Source: Pseudanabaena sp. M085S1SP2A07QC (GTDB lineage Bacteria; Cyanobacteriota; Cyanobacteriia; Pseudanabaenales; Pseudanabaenaceae). From it: a DNA stretch of 64,000 nt. The notes below the pieces were generated by a model that worked only from the letters and a program-made list of their open reading frames with translations, did no database searches and had not been told where the DNA came from. Made by a program: the position numbers and the translations under genes. The stretch is taken from positions 16,806 through 80,805 of the forward strand of contig JADBWK010000050.1 in the NCBI GenBank assembly GCA_020404895.1, given 5' to 3'. Positions 24,232 through 32,770 of this stretch are shown piece after piece (within the stretch, counting starts at the first letter, position 1; each line of letters opens with the position of its first letter).

Positions 24232-24462
24232 TTAGGGTTTGATAGTAGCTAAGTGTTCGGTTAAGGAGGCTTGAATAATAGTTTGGGGCGTTACGCCTAA
24301 GCGGTTGGCTTCGCGATCTATTAGCTCAATCATCCAGATAGGCAGATCGATAGTAAGTCTTTTTTGAGTAATGAATGGACGCTTGGCTTTAGATAGATCG
24401 AGCATTTCGATAATATCTTCTTCTCCATCGTCAAATTTCTGGTCAAATTCCTTGGCGTTCAT
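24232..24462 (-). CDS. brnA: BrnA-like antitoxin
   Basis: A 76-residue protein from ATG 24462, overlapping the 3' end of the toxin gene by 20 bases. It has an acidic N-terminus (MNAKEFDQKFDDGEEDIIEM) and a C-terminal ribbon-helix-helix segment (KRLTIDLPIWMIELIDREAN, then LGVTPQTIIQASLTEHL). This is the BrnA/CopG-like antitoxin that neutralises BrnT and represses the operon. A TTG start three codons earlier is possible but less likely. Confidence 0.8.
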   Translation of the reverse strand: MNAKEFDQKFDDGEEDIIEMLDLSKAKRPFITQKRLTIDLPIWMIELIDREANRLGVTPQTIIQASLTEHLATIKP

Positions 24463-24715
24463 ATAGGGCAACCTCTTGTATGCGCGATCTGCGGACAGAA
24501 ATAATCCGAATATTTTGATCTCGGTAGGTGATAACTCCTGACCAATGTTTGTTATTTATTTTACCAATAATTACAAAGCGTGTTTCACCTTGGATTTTGC
24601 TGGGAATTTCTAGCAAATCGAGATCGTTCCATAATTCTTGAGCCTTAACAAAATCAATTCCATGTTTAACAAGATTAGATTGACTTTTACTCTCATCATA
24701 TTCAAAGTTCCTCAT
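24443..24715 (-). CDS. brnT: BrnT family toxin
   Basis: A 90-residue RelE-fold ribonuclease toxin. It starts MRNFEYDESKSQSNLVKHGIDF, the classic BrnT opening (F-x-x-D-x-x-K-x-x-x-N-x-x-K-H-G-I-x-F), and ends RIISVRRSRIQEVALYE (I-I-S-x-R-x-A/S-x-x-x-E). Toxin-first order with an overlapping BrnA downstream is the standard arrangement of this type II system. The pair sits directly downstream of an accessory stretch and upstream of the radical SAM gene on the same strand. Confidence 0.88.
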   Translation of the reverse strand: MRNFEYDESKSQSNLVKHGIDFVKAQELWNDLDLLEIPSKIQGETRFVIIGKINNKHWSGVITYRDQNIRIISVRRSRIQEVALYERQGI

Positions 24716-24931
24716 GGTAGATCTCTACACTAGTTTCTATCAAAAGCTATCCTATGTTTTATTATTCACTTTTGTTGCCAAATTTTGAACATCATTGACC
24801 TGCAATTCTAAATTCAGAACGATTTTGTTCCATTTCAGCGACGAGCAAAAAAATATCAATAATTATAAACTTCTCTTAGAGTAAGGGTTTTAGAACTGTC
24901 AAATTTGGAATTGCTAATGCAATATATACTC

Positions 24932-25738
24932 CTAAAATAGAGTCAACTGTTCTGAACCATCCAAGCCAATTTTGCGGGGTATTCTTTTTTTGTCATCTTT
25001 CAGTCCGCCTAGATTTTTGATGTTTTCTAGAATTGTAGGAATACAATATTCAGTCATTTCTTCCTTGACGTGTTGCGAATTGAACCGAATAGTTCGCCAG
25101 CCCACAGTTTCAAGGTCATTGTCTCTGAGATTATCTTCGGCAATACGCTCTTTAACTGAATGCCAAGTATCACCATCAGTCTCTGCATCTATTTTTCCCT
25201 TTTCACAGTAAATGGCAAAATCAAGGAGATAGGTTTTATCTTTAATTTTCTCTTCCTGTTGACGCTCTGCATCTATAGAATAACGCTTGAATTCAGCCCA
25301 AAGTTTATCTTCTAATGGACTTTCGTCCCATAGATCATTAATTTCGGCTGCATTTATTAGCTTTTCCCAAGTTGTAGGAATGAACAATATGCGTCTGAGC
25401 CTACGGCTATAGATTGGCTGCGGTAGCTTTTCCAGATGATGTATATTTATCTTGTAATAACGTTTTTGGCTTTTAGAGTTTTGTAGTTCATCAGGAAAAA
25501 GCTCATACCTATAAACCTTTTGAATCGACTTTACAGAAGCATAGTAATTAACGGCAAATGCCTTGTCACGAAAAACTTTGGGCTGATAAAAGGCTAACCA
25601 TTTTGGTTCCCACACACCTCGCTGTTTGAGCCGTTCTACTTGATCTTCGGGAATTCTATACCAGTTTTGCTCACAGGCAATTTTCATGTCAGATTTTGTT
25701 GGTACAATTGCTACAAGTACTTCGCCGCGCTTTGCCAT
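24932..25738 (-). CDS. DUF559/Vsr-like nuclease domain protein
   Basis: A 268-residue protein. The C-terminal 100 residues contain LLDFAIYCEKGKIDAETDGDTWHS, then DNLRDNDLETVGWRTIRFNS. This is the pattern of DUF559/Vsr-type endonuclease folds (D...E-x-D-G-x-x-H...R-D-x-x-L-x-x-x-G-W). The N-terminal 150 residues (MAKRGEVLVAIVPTKSDMKI, then WYRIPEDQVERLKQRGVW) form an unrecognised domain, rich in aromatic and basic residues, that may bind nucleic acid. It lies in an accessory stretch with BrnTA and Uma2 genes. The cellular role is unknown. Confidence 0.65.
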   Translation of the reverse strand: MAKRGEVLVAIVPTKSDMKIACEQNWYRIPEDQVERLKQRGVWEPKWLAFYQPKVFRDKAFAVNYYASVKSIQKVYRYELFPDELQNSKSQKRYYKINIHHLEKLPQPIYSRRLRRILFIPTTWEKLINAAEINDLWDESPLEDKLWAEFKRYSIDAERQQEEKIKDKTYLLDFAIYCEKGKIDAETDGDTWHSVKERIAEDNLRDNDLETVGWRTIRFNSQHVKEEMTEYCIPTILENIKNLGGLKDDKKRIPRKIGLDGSEQLTLF

Positions 25739-25898
25739 TTTTTCGTCTAGTCCTTGATCCTAAATGAGCATAGTTTATCAATCATTCATCATCAATACCA
25801 AGCGATCGCAACTTTGCCAACAACAATTCCAATCAGTATCAGCCCTTTGTCGCAATATATCCTTGCTATCTAGTTAGTATTATAGGCGATCGCATTTG

Positions 25899-26465
25899 CT
25901 AAAACTTGACATCTTCATAAAGATCGGCAAATTTTCCCTCAAAGTTGATGCTCATTAATTGGAGCTTATCTTGCTCTCCAGAGTATGACTTTAATACCCA
26001 GAGCCCTTCTTTATTGCGGCGAAAGCAGTCAAGGCGTTGACGTTTAGTGTTAACAAGAACGTATTCTTCGAGGCTCTCTAGTTGTTGATAATCAGCAAAT
26101 TTATCACCGCGATCAAACGCTTCTGTAGACTTTGATAGAACTTCGATAATTAGTTTAGGGTATCTCTTTTGATTTTGTGATTGGGTATCTCTAGGATCGC
26201 AAGTTACCATTACATCTGGATAATAAAAGCGGTTCAATGAATCGATTCTCGCTTTCATGTCAGAAATATAAACACGACAGCCCGATCCTCGTAAATGATT
26301 ACGAATCATCATAAAAGTATTACTTGCGATCGTGACATGGGGATCGTTTGCTCCAGCCATTGCATAAACATATCCATCGATATATTCATGTTTAATTTCG
26401 CTCTTTTCCTCCATCTCAAGATATTGGTCTGGAGTTATGTAATCAAATTTTGGTGTTGCTATCAT
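25899..26465 (-). CDS. Uma2 family endonuclease (DUF820)
   Basis: A 188-residue Uma2 protein: ITPDQYLEMEEKSEIKHEYIDGYVYAMAGA at the start (the K-H-E-Y-I-D-G-x-x-x-x-M-A-G-A signature), RFYYPDVMVTCD with the active-site Asp, and LIIEVLSKSTEAFDRGDKF with E-V-L-S. It is divergent from the second Uma2 gene at 26608, with 142 bases between the two starts. The two proteins share the overall pattern but are clearly diverged paralogues. Confidence 0.88.
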   Translation of the reverse strand: MIATPKFDYITPDQYLEMEEKSEIKHEYIDGYVYAMAGANDPHVTIASNTFMMIRNHLRGSGCRVYISDMKARIDSLNRFYYPDVMVTCDPRDTQSQNQKRYPKLIIEVLSKSTEAFDRGDKFADYQQLESLEEYVLVNTKRQRLDCFRRNKEGLWVLKSYSGEQDKLQLMSINFEGKFADLYEDVKF

Positions 26466-26607
26466 GATTTTCGCACTGAAAAATTTAGGAGGTTTATCTT
26501 GACTGGTAAAGCGATCGCATTTATCTAAACTAAACCTATTTTACATTTAGCGTGATCGCGATTAGTTATAATCAGCATCATGGTCAATTTTTAGGAGGTG
26601 ATCGCAT

Positions 26608-27180
26608 ATGGTTTTAGCAGCTACGAAGCGATATACCCCATCGGAATATATAGCCCTAGAGGACAAAGCCGAATTTAAGAGTGAGTATATTAACGGAGAA
26701 ATTATCCCGATTGCAGGAGCTTCCGCAAATCATAATAAAATTGCTTTAAATTTTTGTCGGTTTTTACCTCTAGCAATCGGCGAACAAGTTTATGAGATAT
26801 TCATAAGTGATATGCGGCTATGGCTTCCTGAATATAGTCGTTATACCTATCCTGATGTGATGGTGGTTGCTGGTGAGCCAGTTTTTGTCGATCAAAGACA
26901 GATGGAAGTTACAAATCCCTGTTTGATTGTGGAAATTCTATCTAGCTCCACTCAAGCCTATGATCATAATAGTAAATTCCGTCAATATCGCTCTATTCCT
27001 AGTTTTCAGGAATATATTTTGGTTTATCAAAATGGATATGAAGTTGATCACTATGTCAAGGAGTCAGAGGATCGATGGTTTTTGATGCCCTATAAGGGAG
27101 AAGAATCTGTGATTAAGTTAGTATCAATGCAGATAGAAATCAGGTTAAAAGATTTGTATAAGCGCGTAAAGTTTGATTGA
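26608..27180 (+). CDS. Uma2 family endonuclease (DUF820)
   Basis: A 190-residue Uma2 protein with YTPSEYIALEDKAEFKSEYI, IPIAGASANHNKIA, YTYPDVMVVAGEP (active-site Asp) and LIVEILSSSTQAYDHNSKF. The ATG follows a good ribosome-binding site (TAGGAGGTGATCGCAT), which is unusually strong for this window. It ends just before a long hairpin (27195-27257). Confidence 0.88.
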   Translation: MVLAATKRYTPSEYIALEDKAEFKSEYINGEIIPIAGASANHNKIALNFCRFLPLAIGEQVYEIFISDMRLWLPEYSRYTYPDVMVVAGEPVFVDQRQMEVTNPCLIVEILSSSTQAYDHNSKFRQYRSIPSFQEYILVYQNGYEVDHYVKESEDRWFLMPYKGEESVIKLVSMQIEIRLKDLYKRVKFD

Positions 27181-27194
27181 TTAAGAATGAGAAT

Positions 27195-27257
27195 CAATTA
27201 AAACCCAAATTTATTGGGGTGGGCGAAGCCCGCCCCAATAAATTTGGGTTTTAATTG
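27195..27257. terminator. Long GCGAAGC-core hairpin
   Basis: About 30-base arms (CAATTAAAACCCAAATTTAT then TGGGGTGGGC) with one mismatch around a GAA loop. Weaker complementarity continues outward (TTAAGAATGA at 27181 against TCATTCTTAA near 27280), which makes this one of the longest palindromes in the window. Confidence 0.65.
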
Positions 27258-27320
27258 CGCAAGTTATTTATTTTTCATTCTTAACCGCTTTGTAAATCCG
27301 TAGAATAAATGTAAGGAATT

Positions 27321-28529
27321 ATGAGTCATGTATTAATTGGAATATCTGGAGGCATTGCCGCCTATAAGGTTTGCGAAGTTGTTTCAAGCTTGGCAAAACG
27401 CGGTATTGAAGTGCGCGTGATCTTAACGAAATCAGCGACAGAATTTGTCACACCGCTTACTTTTGCTACACTTTCGCGCCAACCTGCATATACCGATGCT
27501 GACTTTTGGCAGCCTAGTAATGGTAGACCATTACATATTGAGTTAGCAGAATGGGCTGACATATTTTTGTTAGCACCAGTAACCGCCAACACCTTAGCGA
27601 AACTTGCCTATGGATTTGCTGACAACCTACTCACAAATACAGTCCTAGCTTCTACTTGTCCGATTCTATTTGCTCCTGCGATGAATACGACCATGTGGCT
27701 CCAACCCTCTGTCCAAGAGAATTGGCATAAATTATTACAAGATAATCGATATACAGCGATCGCACCGACGGATGGGATTCTCGCTTGTGATGCGGTTGGC
27801 ACTGGAAGGATGGCAGAACCAGAAATAATTTTGGAATATTTAGAATCTTTTCTATTTACCAAGGGAAAACAGGATTTAAAAGGAAAGAAGATTTTAGTGA
27901 ATGCAGGGGGGACAAGAGAATTTATCGATCCTGTGCGCTTTATCGGCAATCCATCCACTGGCAAGCAGGGAATTGCGATCGCTAAAGCAGCCATGCATCG
28001 TGGCGCAAATGTTACGCTTATAACTGCCTCTAGTGTTTCTCTCTCTATGGGAGAGGGGCTAGGGATGAGGGTAGTTCGCACTGCCGCAGAAATGCACAAG
28101 GTCATGCTTGAAGAATTTCCAATAGCTGACATCACGATCGCAGCAGCAGCTATTGGTGATGTGCGATCGCAATTTCAGAGCGATCGCAAGTTACCCAAAT
28201 CAGAACTTCCTTTAAATCTAGCGCTAGAATATATTCCTGATATTGTTGCCGATCTGGCACGTCGTAAACGTCCTGCTCAATTGCTAGTAGGATTTGCAGC
28301 TCAAACTGGGAATGAGTCAGAGGTTTTGTCGGCAGCAAAAGAGAAGTTAGCGCGAAAAGGGCTAGATGCGATCGCAGCTAATGCAGTTAATAGTTCTCAA
28401 ACTGGGTTTGGCACTGATACCAATCAAGCCACATTTATCCATAAGAATGGCAACACCCAATCCACGCCCCTATGCTCAAAATTAGAACTTGCCCATCGTC
28501 TATTTGATTTTTTGTTAACCAGTGATTAA
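27321..28529 (+). CDS. coaBC: CoaBC: phosphopantothenoylcysteine decarboxylase / phosphopantothenate-cysteine ligase
   Basis: A bifunctional coenzyme A enzyme of 402 residues. The N-terminal flavoprotein decarboxylase (about 1-180) has VLIGISGGIAAYKVCEVV, the HIELAEWAD active-site His and APAMNTTMW. The C-terminal ligase (about 185-400) has ILVNAGGTREFIDPVRFIGN and GNPSTGKQGIAIAKAA, plus DIVADLA. It adds cysteine to 4'-phosphopantothenate and then decarboxylates the product. Length is normal. It is monocistronic, bounded on both sides by hairpins. Confidence 0.95.
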   Translation: MSHVLIGISGGIAAYKVCEVVSSLAKRGIEVRVILTKSATEFVTPLTFATLSRQPAYTDADFWQPSNGRPLHIELAEWADIFLLAPVTANTLAKLAYGFADNLLTNTVLASTCPILFAPAMNTTMWLQPSVQENWHKLLQDNRYTAIAPTDGILACDAVGTGRMAEPEIILEYLESFLFTKGKQDLKGKKILVNAGGTREFIDPVRFIGNPSTGKQGIAIAKAAMHRGANVTLITASSVSLSMGEGLGMRVVRTAAEMHKVMLEEFPIADITIAAAAIGDVRSQFQSDRKLPKSELPLNLALEYIPDIVADLARRKRPAQLLVGFAAQTGNESEVLSAAKEKLARKGLDAIAANAVNSSQTGFGTDTNQATFIHKNGNTQSTPLCSKLELAHRLFDFLLTSD

Positions 28530-28567
28530 AAATAGTAGGGGCAATTCATGAATTGCCCCTACTATTT
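28530..28567. terminator. GGGGCAATTCATGAATTGCCCC-type hairpin, copy 2
   Basis: A perfect palindrome AAATAGTAGGGGCAATTC / complement, centred on AT, lies between the convergent coaBC and family-10 glycosylhydrolase genes and overlaps neither coding sequence. It is the same core as at 6176 and 47423. Confidence 0.7.
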
Positions 28568-28569
28568 CT

Positions 28570-30165
28570 CTAATTTGGTGTTGTTGCTGGCTCTAGACCT
28601 GTGGCTTTACCAAATTTACGAAGGCGATCGCTTTCGGGTTCTATCCAAGCATAGACAAAATGACTAATGCAATTAATCTTTGGCTGTCTAGCCAATATCG
28701 CCCTTGTTTGGATTTCAAAGCTAGGATGTCCATCAAATCCCTGTCCCCAAGTTCCCGCCAAAACTGGACAAACTAAGGTCTCAGGTGCTGATTGGCGGAC
28801 AACTTCAGCGACCTGATCGGCAACGCAGCTACCATCACTACAAAGTGCATAGGTCATCGGATGCCGCTCCATGTTCTTGGGAAAACGATCCCAAGGCTGC
28901 ATTCTTGCCTCAAACTTGCCTGATTCAGTGCGATTGCCATTGGGGAAGAAAACAGTGCCAATGGGAATGCTATTTTGCTGAAGAGGAGCCGTGATTGTGT
29001 TGACAAAATTAACGACACCTTTATAGGCATGGTTTGTGGCGATATTCCAGAGTAAACCTTCCGCGATCGCAGCAGTTTCTCTAGGATTTTTAATATTTGT
29101 CGATCTCACCTTAATGTTATCTGTTAGCTTCTTTTCAGTCTTAACCACATCATCAGCCGTCAGGTCACCATTTTGGAGATAGATATCCATGAGTTCTCTC
29201 ACAGTTCTATTGTCAATACTATTCAGCAAAGCTGTTCGCGAAGCTTTGCCATGAATCCATAGCTGCTTGACGTTATCAATCAACTCGCCAGTGGAATTCG
29301 TGGGATAGCGAACATAATCAAATACCATTCCGTCGGGATTGCGTTTCATCAGCGCTTTGACTACCGATGTCAGATCAGCTTTGGCGATCGCATTGTACGG
29401 ATCGACGAATAGATGATCAGCTTCATAGGCATCTTCATAAAAAGCTCGCCCATTACTAACTAAGCTCCGATCAAAGTTGGTATTGGCAATACTATTTTCA
29501 CCTCGACCATTAAGTGCTAAAGCTCCCGAACGCCCCTTGATTTCGCTATAGCCATAGCCAAAATTCATTGTAAAAGACCACCCATAAACTTTGATACCCC
29601 GTGCTCTCCCGATCTCGATCGCTTGTTTCCACAGATCATAGTCCGCAGGTACTTCTCCCGCCTTGACCGACTCTTCCATCACCGATCTCCAAGGCGTAGG
29701 ATTGTCAGCAACAGGCAGTAACACTCGCCCATCATAAAAAACTTCGACAAAGACTTGGTTATAGCCACGATTAGCCATTTTATCGAAAACATCTTCTAAT
29801 ACACCTGCTTTGACATCATTGGGATATAGCCGCAGCCAAGTGGCTTGAGTTTGGGGTGTATTGCGATCGCGACAGGCTTGCAATTCTGATTTGTGTTTTT
29901 GAATGATCGCCTGATATTGATCTTGTGCTTTTTGATCACGAGGACTTTTAACTAAAGCCGATTTTCGCAGTTCATGTTTCCGCAAAATTTCCGCAGTACT
30001 CACGTCACAGGTTGGCTTGCCCCATAAAATCTTGTCGGGCAACGCCCCCGCGATCGCATTCCCAGAAAAGACCGTATTTAAACAATAAGTAAAAGACGCG
30101 ATCGACAGTAAATTAAATTTATTAAGCTTTTTACTAATTTTTTTCGGTTTTATTTTGTATTTCAT
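28570..30165 (-). CDS. Family 10 glycosylhydrolase-like exported protein
   Basis: A 531-residue protein with a basic N-terminus and a hydrophobic stretch (FNLLSIASFTYCLNTVFSGNAIAGA, about 18-42) that looks like a signal peptide. The mature part has the TIM-barrel pattern of the GHL10/DUF187 family: VFDKMANRGYNQVFVEVFYDGRVL, AIEIGRARGIKVYGWSFTMNF, and NPDGMVFDYVRYPT (probable acidic active-site strand). Related proteins act on glycans in the envelope, but the substrate here is unknown. It is single, divergent from corA. Confidence 0.8.
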   Translation of the reverse strand: MKYKIKPKKISKKLNKFNLLSIASFTYCLNTVFSGNAIAGALPDKILWGKPTCDVSTAEILRKHELRKSALVKSPRDQKAQDQYQAIIQKHKSELQACRDRNTPQTQATWLRLYPNDVKAGVLEDVFDKMANRGYNQVFVEVFYDGRVLLPVADNPTPWRSVMEESVKAGEVPADYDLWKQAIEIGRARGIKVYGWSFTMNFGYGYSEIKGRSGALALNGRGENSIANTNFDRSLVSNGRAFYEDAYEADHLFVDPYNAIAKADLTSVVKALMKRNPDGMVFDYVRYPTNSTGELIDNVKQLWIHGKASRTALLNSIDNRTVRELMDIYLQNGDLTADDVVKTEKKLTDNIKVRSTNIKNPRETAAIAEGLLWNIATNHAYKGVVNFVNTITAPLQQNSIPIGTVFFPNGNRTESGKFEARMQPWDRFPKNMERHPMTYALCSDGSCVADQVAEVVRQSAPETLVCPVLAGTWGQGFDGHPSFEIQTRAILARQPKINCISHFVYAWIEPESDRLRKFGKATGLEPATTPN

Positions 30166-30297
30166 AGACTTAAGAAATAGTAAGGTTAGGGATCAGGAAA
30201 TCTCATAGAAACAAATCCTATCCCATCTAAGTTTTTATAGACGAACTAGGCTTAACTATGTGGCAAACTGACAAGTGTATTTCAGACTCTTCTCACC

Positions 30298-31449
30298 ATG
30301 CTCCATAACCCTGCCAGATTTAAGCCTAGCCCTATCGAAGATGATTCTGAGGAAAATGATGAAGAATTAGAGTTTTATGACTTCAATGAACCCGAACCAG
30401 GCAGCCCACCTGGAACGCTAATCATTGATGAAGATGCCACTATTCCCAATATTTTCTTGATTGATTACAATGCCGAAGAAGCATTAGGGGTTCAGCTTAC
30501 TACGCCCGAAGAATGTTTCCCTTATCTGGATAGCCACTCAGTTTCATGGGTAGATGTCCAAGGGCTAGGTTCTGAAGATGTCTTGCAACGACTAGGCAAA
30601 GTGTTTAACCTCCATGCACTTGTGCTTGAAGATATTGTCAATATTCCTCAACGTCCTAAGGTCGAGAGTTTTGAGGATCAGGAGTTGATCATCCTGCATA
30701 TGGTGACTAGTCGTGAAGATGGTAGGGGGTTTTATGATGAGCAGGTAAGTTTGATCTTAGGCAAAAACTATATTCTCACCGTCCAAGAGGAACCTGAAAA
30801 TGATGTATTTGAGCCAATTCGTCAGCGCATTCATCGCAATCGAGGTGTAATCCGATCGCAAAAGTCTGATTACCTTGCCTATGCACTGATTGATGCGATC
30901 GTTGATGGATTTTTCCCTGTGCTAGAGGACTACGGCGAACGTCTCGAAAATTTGCAGGACGAAGTAGTGGATAAGCCTACTCGCCAAACCCTCGATAAAA
31001 TCCATAAAATCAAGCGCGAACTATTGTTATTACGGCGTGCAATTTGGCCGCAGCGCGACGCAATTAATTCTTTAATTCGGGAAGAAAGTCCTTTGATTGA
31101 TCGTGAGGTACGGGTGTTCTTGCGTGACTGTTATGACCACACTGTACAGGTTATGGATATGGTTGAGACCTATCGCGAACTTGCTGCCAACTTGATGGAT
31201 ATTTATCTGTCATCGTTGAGTAATAGCACCAACGAGATCATGCGCTTTTTAACTGTGATTTCCACGGTGTTTATTCCGCTTACCTTTGTGGCAGGTGTAT
31301 ATGGCATGAATTTTGATACTGAATTAGGAAATATGCCTGAATTGAAATTACCATATGGTTATGCTCTTTGTTGGTTACTAATGCTATCGATGTCTGGGGG
31401 ATTGTTATTTTTCTTTTGGAAAAAAGGCTGGCTATTTAGCCCAAAATAA
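30298..31449 (+). CDS. corA: CorA family magnesium/cobalt transporter
   Basis: A 383-residue CorA channel. A long acidic cytoplasmic N-terminal domain (DDSEENDEELEFYD) precedes the funnel helices (LENLQDEVVDKPTRQTLDKIHKIKRELLLLRRAIWP). Two C-terminal membrane helices follow: the first (FLTVISTVFIPLTFVAGVYG) ends at the signature GMN in YGMNFD, and the second is ALCWLLMLSMSGGLLFFFW. Positive residues at the end are normal. It imports Mg2+ and some divalent ions. It is followed by a long imperfect hairpin before rsmE. Confidence 0.93.
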   Translation: MLHNPARFKPSPIEDDSEENDEELEFYDFNEPEPGSPPGTLIIDEDATIPNIFLIDYNAEEALGVQLTTPEECFPYLDSHSVSWVDVQGLGSEDVLQRLGKVFNLHALVLEDIVNIPQRPKVESFEDQELIILHMVTSREDGRGFYDEQVSLILGKNYILTVQEEPENDVFEPIRQRIHRNRGVIRSQKSDYLAYALIDAIVDGFFPVLEDYGERLENLQDEVVDKPTRQTLDKIHKIKRELLLLRRAIWPQRDAINSLIREESPLIDREVRVFLRDCYDHTVQVMDMVETYRELAANLMDIYLSSLSNSTNEIMRFLTVISTVFIPLTFVAGVYGMNFDTELGNMPELKLPYGYALCWLLMLSMSGGLLFFFWKKGWLFSPK

Positions 31450-31573
31450 AAGTCAGAATCGCGGATTATATGGATTAAGGGATGATACAGATTTTTAATA
31501 CAGCGCTTTGCGCTGCGAATAGATTAAAATCCGTGAAATCCAACAATCCGCATAATCCGCGATTCTGACTTTA
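31446..31573. repeat. Long imperfect inverted repeat between corA and rsmE
   Basis: Outer arms AAAGTCAGAATCGCGGATTA / TAATCCGCGATTCTGACTTT are exact complements. The interior holds partly paired GGATT..AATCC segments and a central CAGCGCTTTGCGCTG hairpin. The left arm begins at the corA stop codon and the right arm ends two bases before the GTG of rsmE, so rsmE translation could be affected by the structure. Confidence 0.7.
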
Positions 31574-31575
31574 TT

Positions 31576-32379
31576 GTGTTACTTCCTCAACCTCACAAGC
31601 GCAGACTGCAAAGGGTGACCTTACAAGCACATCAAGTCTCACCAGTTTTACAAATTAATAGCGCGATCGCCCTCACCTCTGAGCAAAGACATTACCTATG
31701 CAATGTATTGCGTTTAGAATCTGAATCTGAATTTATTGCCCTCGATCGCCAAGGTGGATGGTGGTTAGCTCAATTGTCAAGAGATCTAAATGTTGCCAAT
31801 ATAATTGACAAACTAGAAAATAATTCGGAATTATCAGCCCAGATTACGCTTGGCATCGCTATGCCCAAAGGTAGCAATATCGAATCGGTAATTCGGCAAA
31901 CTACGGAGTTAGGGGTACGCCAAATTGTGCCGCTATTTAGCGATCGCACGGTCTTGAAGCCAGACAATCAAATTGGCAATCAAAAACGCGATCGCTGGCA
32001 ACGCATTGCCGAAGAGGCTGCTGAGCTTTCGATGCGTGCCTACGTGCCTGAAATAAATAATCCAACAACATTAACTTCTTGGTGTGAGCATCTTGCTAAC
32101 GTACCATCACCAATTTTGAAATATATTTGCGTGATTAGTCCCCATGTGACGCATTTACTTACGAGCCTACAAAGCTCAAGTTATTCATTAGACTTTACTG
32201 AAAACAATGGGCAAATAATTATAGCTACGGGCTGCGAAGGCGGCTGGACTACTAGGGAAGAAGAAATGGCGATCGCATCGGGATTTGTCCCAGTGTCTTT
32301 AGGCGATCGGGTGTTATCTGCTGTCACAGCACCAGTAGTAGCTTTATCTATAGTCAGCGCATTCAGTGACTGTAGATAA
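31576..32379 (+). CDS. rsmE: 16S rRNA (uracil-1498-N3)-methyltransferase RsmE
   Basis: A 267-residue SPOUT methyltransferase from GTG 31576. Family signs are HYLCNVLRLESESEFIALD near residue 40, LGIAMPKGSNIESVIRQTTELGVRQIVPLFSDRTVL (GxxxxK..R...kxtELGV), RWQRIAEEAAELSMR, and the knotted SAM site IATGCEGGWTTREE with LGDRVLSAVTAPVVAL. It methylates U1498 of 16S rRNA. The cyanobacterial form often replaces the more common ILRTETA with a variant like LSAVTAP. It is followed by tandem repeats. Confidence 0.9.
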   Translation: MLLPQPHKRRLQRVTLQAHQVSPVLQINSAIALTSEQRHYLCNVLRLESESEFIALDRQGGWWLAQLSRDLNVANIIDKLENNSELSAQITLGIAMPKGSNIESVIRQTTELGVRQIVPLFSDRTVLKPDNQIGNQKRDRWQRIAEEAAELSMRAYVPEINNPTTLTSWCEHLANVPSPILKYICVISPHVTHLLTSLQSSSYSLDFTENNGQIIIATGCEGGWTTREEEMAIASGFVPVSLGDRVLSAVTAPVVALSIVSAFSDCR

Positions 32380-32383
32380 GGTG

Positions 32384-32600
32384 TATCCAAACCCGTAGGT
32401 TGCGCCCCTGTGGGGATCAACCTTATGTAACCAAACCTATCAGGTTTAGTCCTTGAGGGGATCAAGCTTATGCACCCAAACCCGCAAGGTTTCGCATGTC
32501 GGTAGATAGACATTGGGTAGTCCCTGTAGATCAAGCTTATGTACCCAAACCCGCAAGGATTCGACCCTGCGGGTCGAATCCTTGCGGGTTTGGGTTTGTG
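32384..32600. repeat. Degenerate tandem repeat ending in a hairpin
   Basis: Four successive units share ATCAAGCTTATGTACCC followed by AAACCCGCAAGG, with increasing divergence to the left (units begin near 32384, 32416, 32461 and 32530). The last unit ends in a hairpin of arms AAACCCGCAAGGATTCGACC.. and complement. This and the 40-bp repeat at 32667 fill the 391-base gap between rsmE and the 2OG oxygenase gene. Confidence 0.7.
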
Positions 32601-32666
32601 TGAAAAGTGCTATGGCACCGCCATTTTGAATATGGGTATTATTTATGAATATCTTTCTTGACTCTT

Positions 32667-32760
32667 TCTTTTTTTATGCTGAATTCTAGTAAAACTTGCT
32701 AAAAAATCTTTTTTTATGCTAAATTCTAGTAAAACTTGCTAAAAAATCTTTACTAGAATT
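32667..32760. repeat. Two 40-bp direct repeats plus inverted repeat upstream of the oxygenase gene
   Basis: TCTTTTTTTATGCTGAATTC.. occurs at 32667-32706 and again, with one substitution, at 32707-32746. The second copy's AATTCTAGTAAA (32722-32733) pairs with TTTACTAGAATT (32749-32760), 10 bases before ATG 32771. It could be a regulatory array or an expansion by slippage. Confidence 0.75.
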
Positions 32761-32770
32761 AACCAATTCA

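Noticed and set aside
32384..32600. Possible CRISPR array
   Set aside because: Units differ from each other, no constant repeat alternates with unique spacers of equal length, and no cas gene is near.
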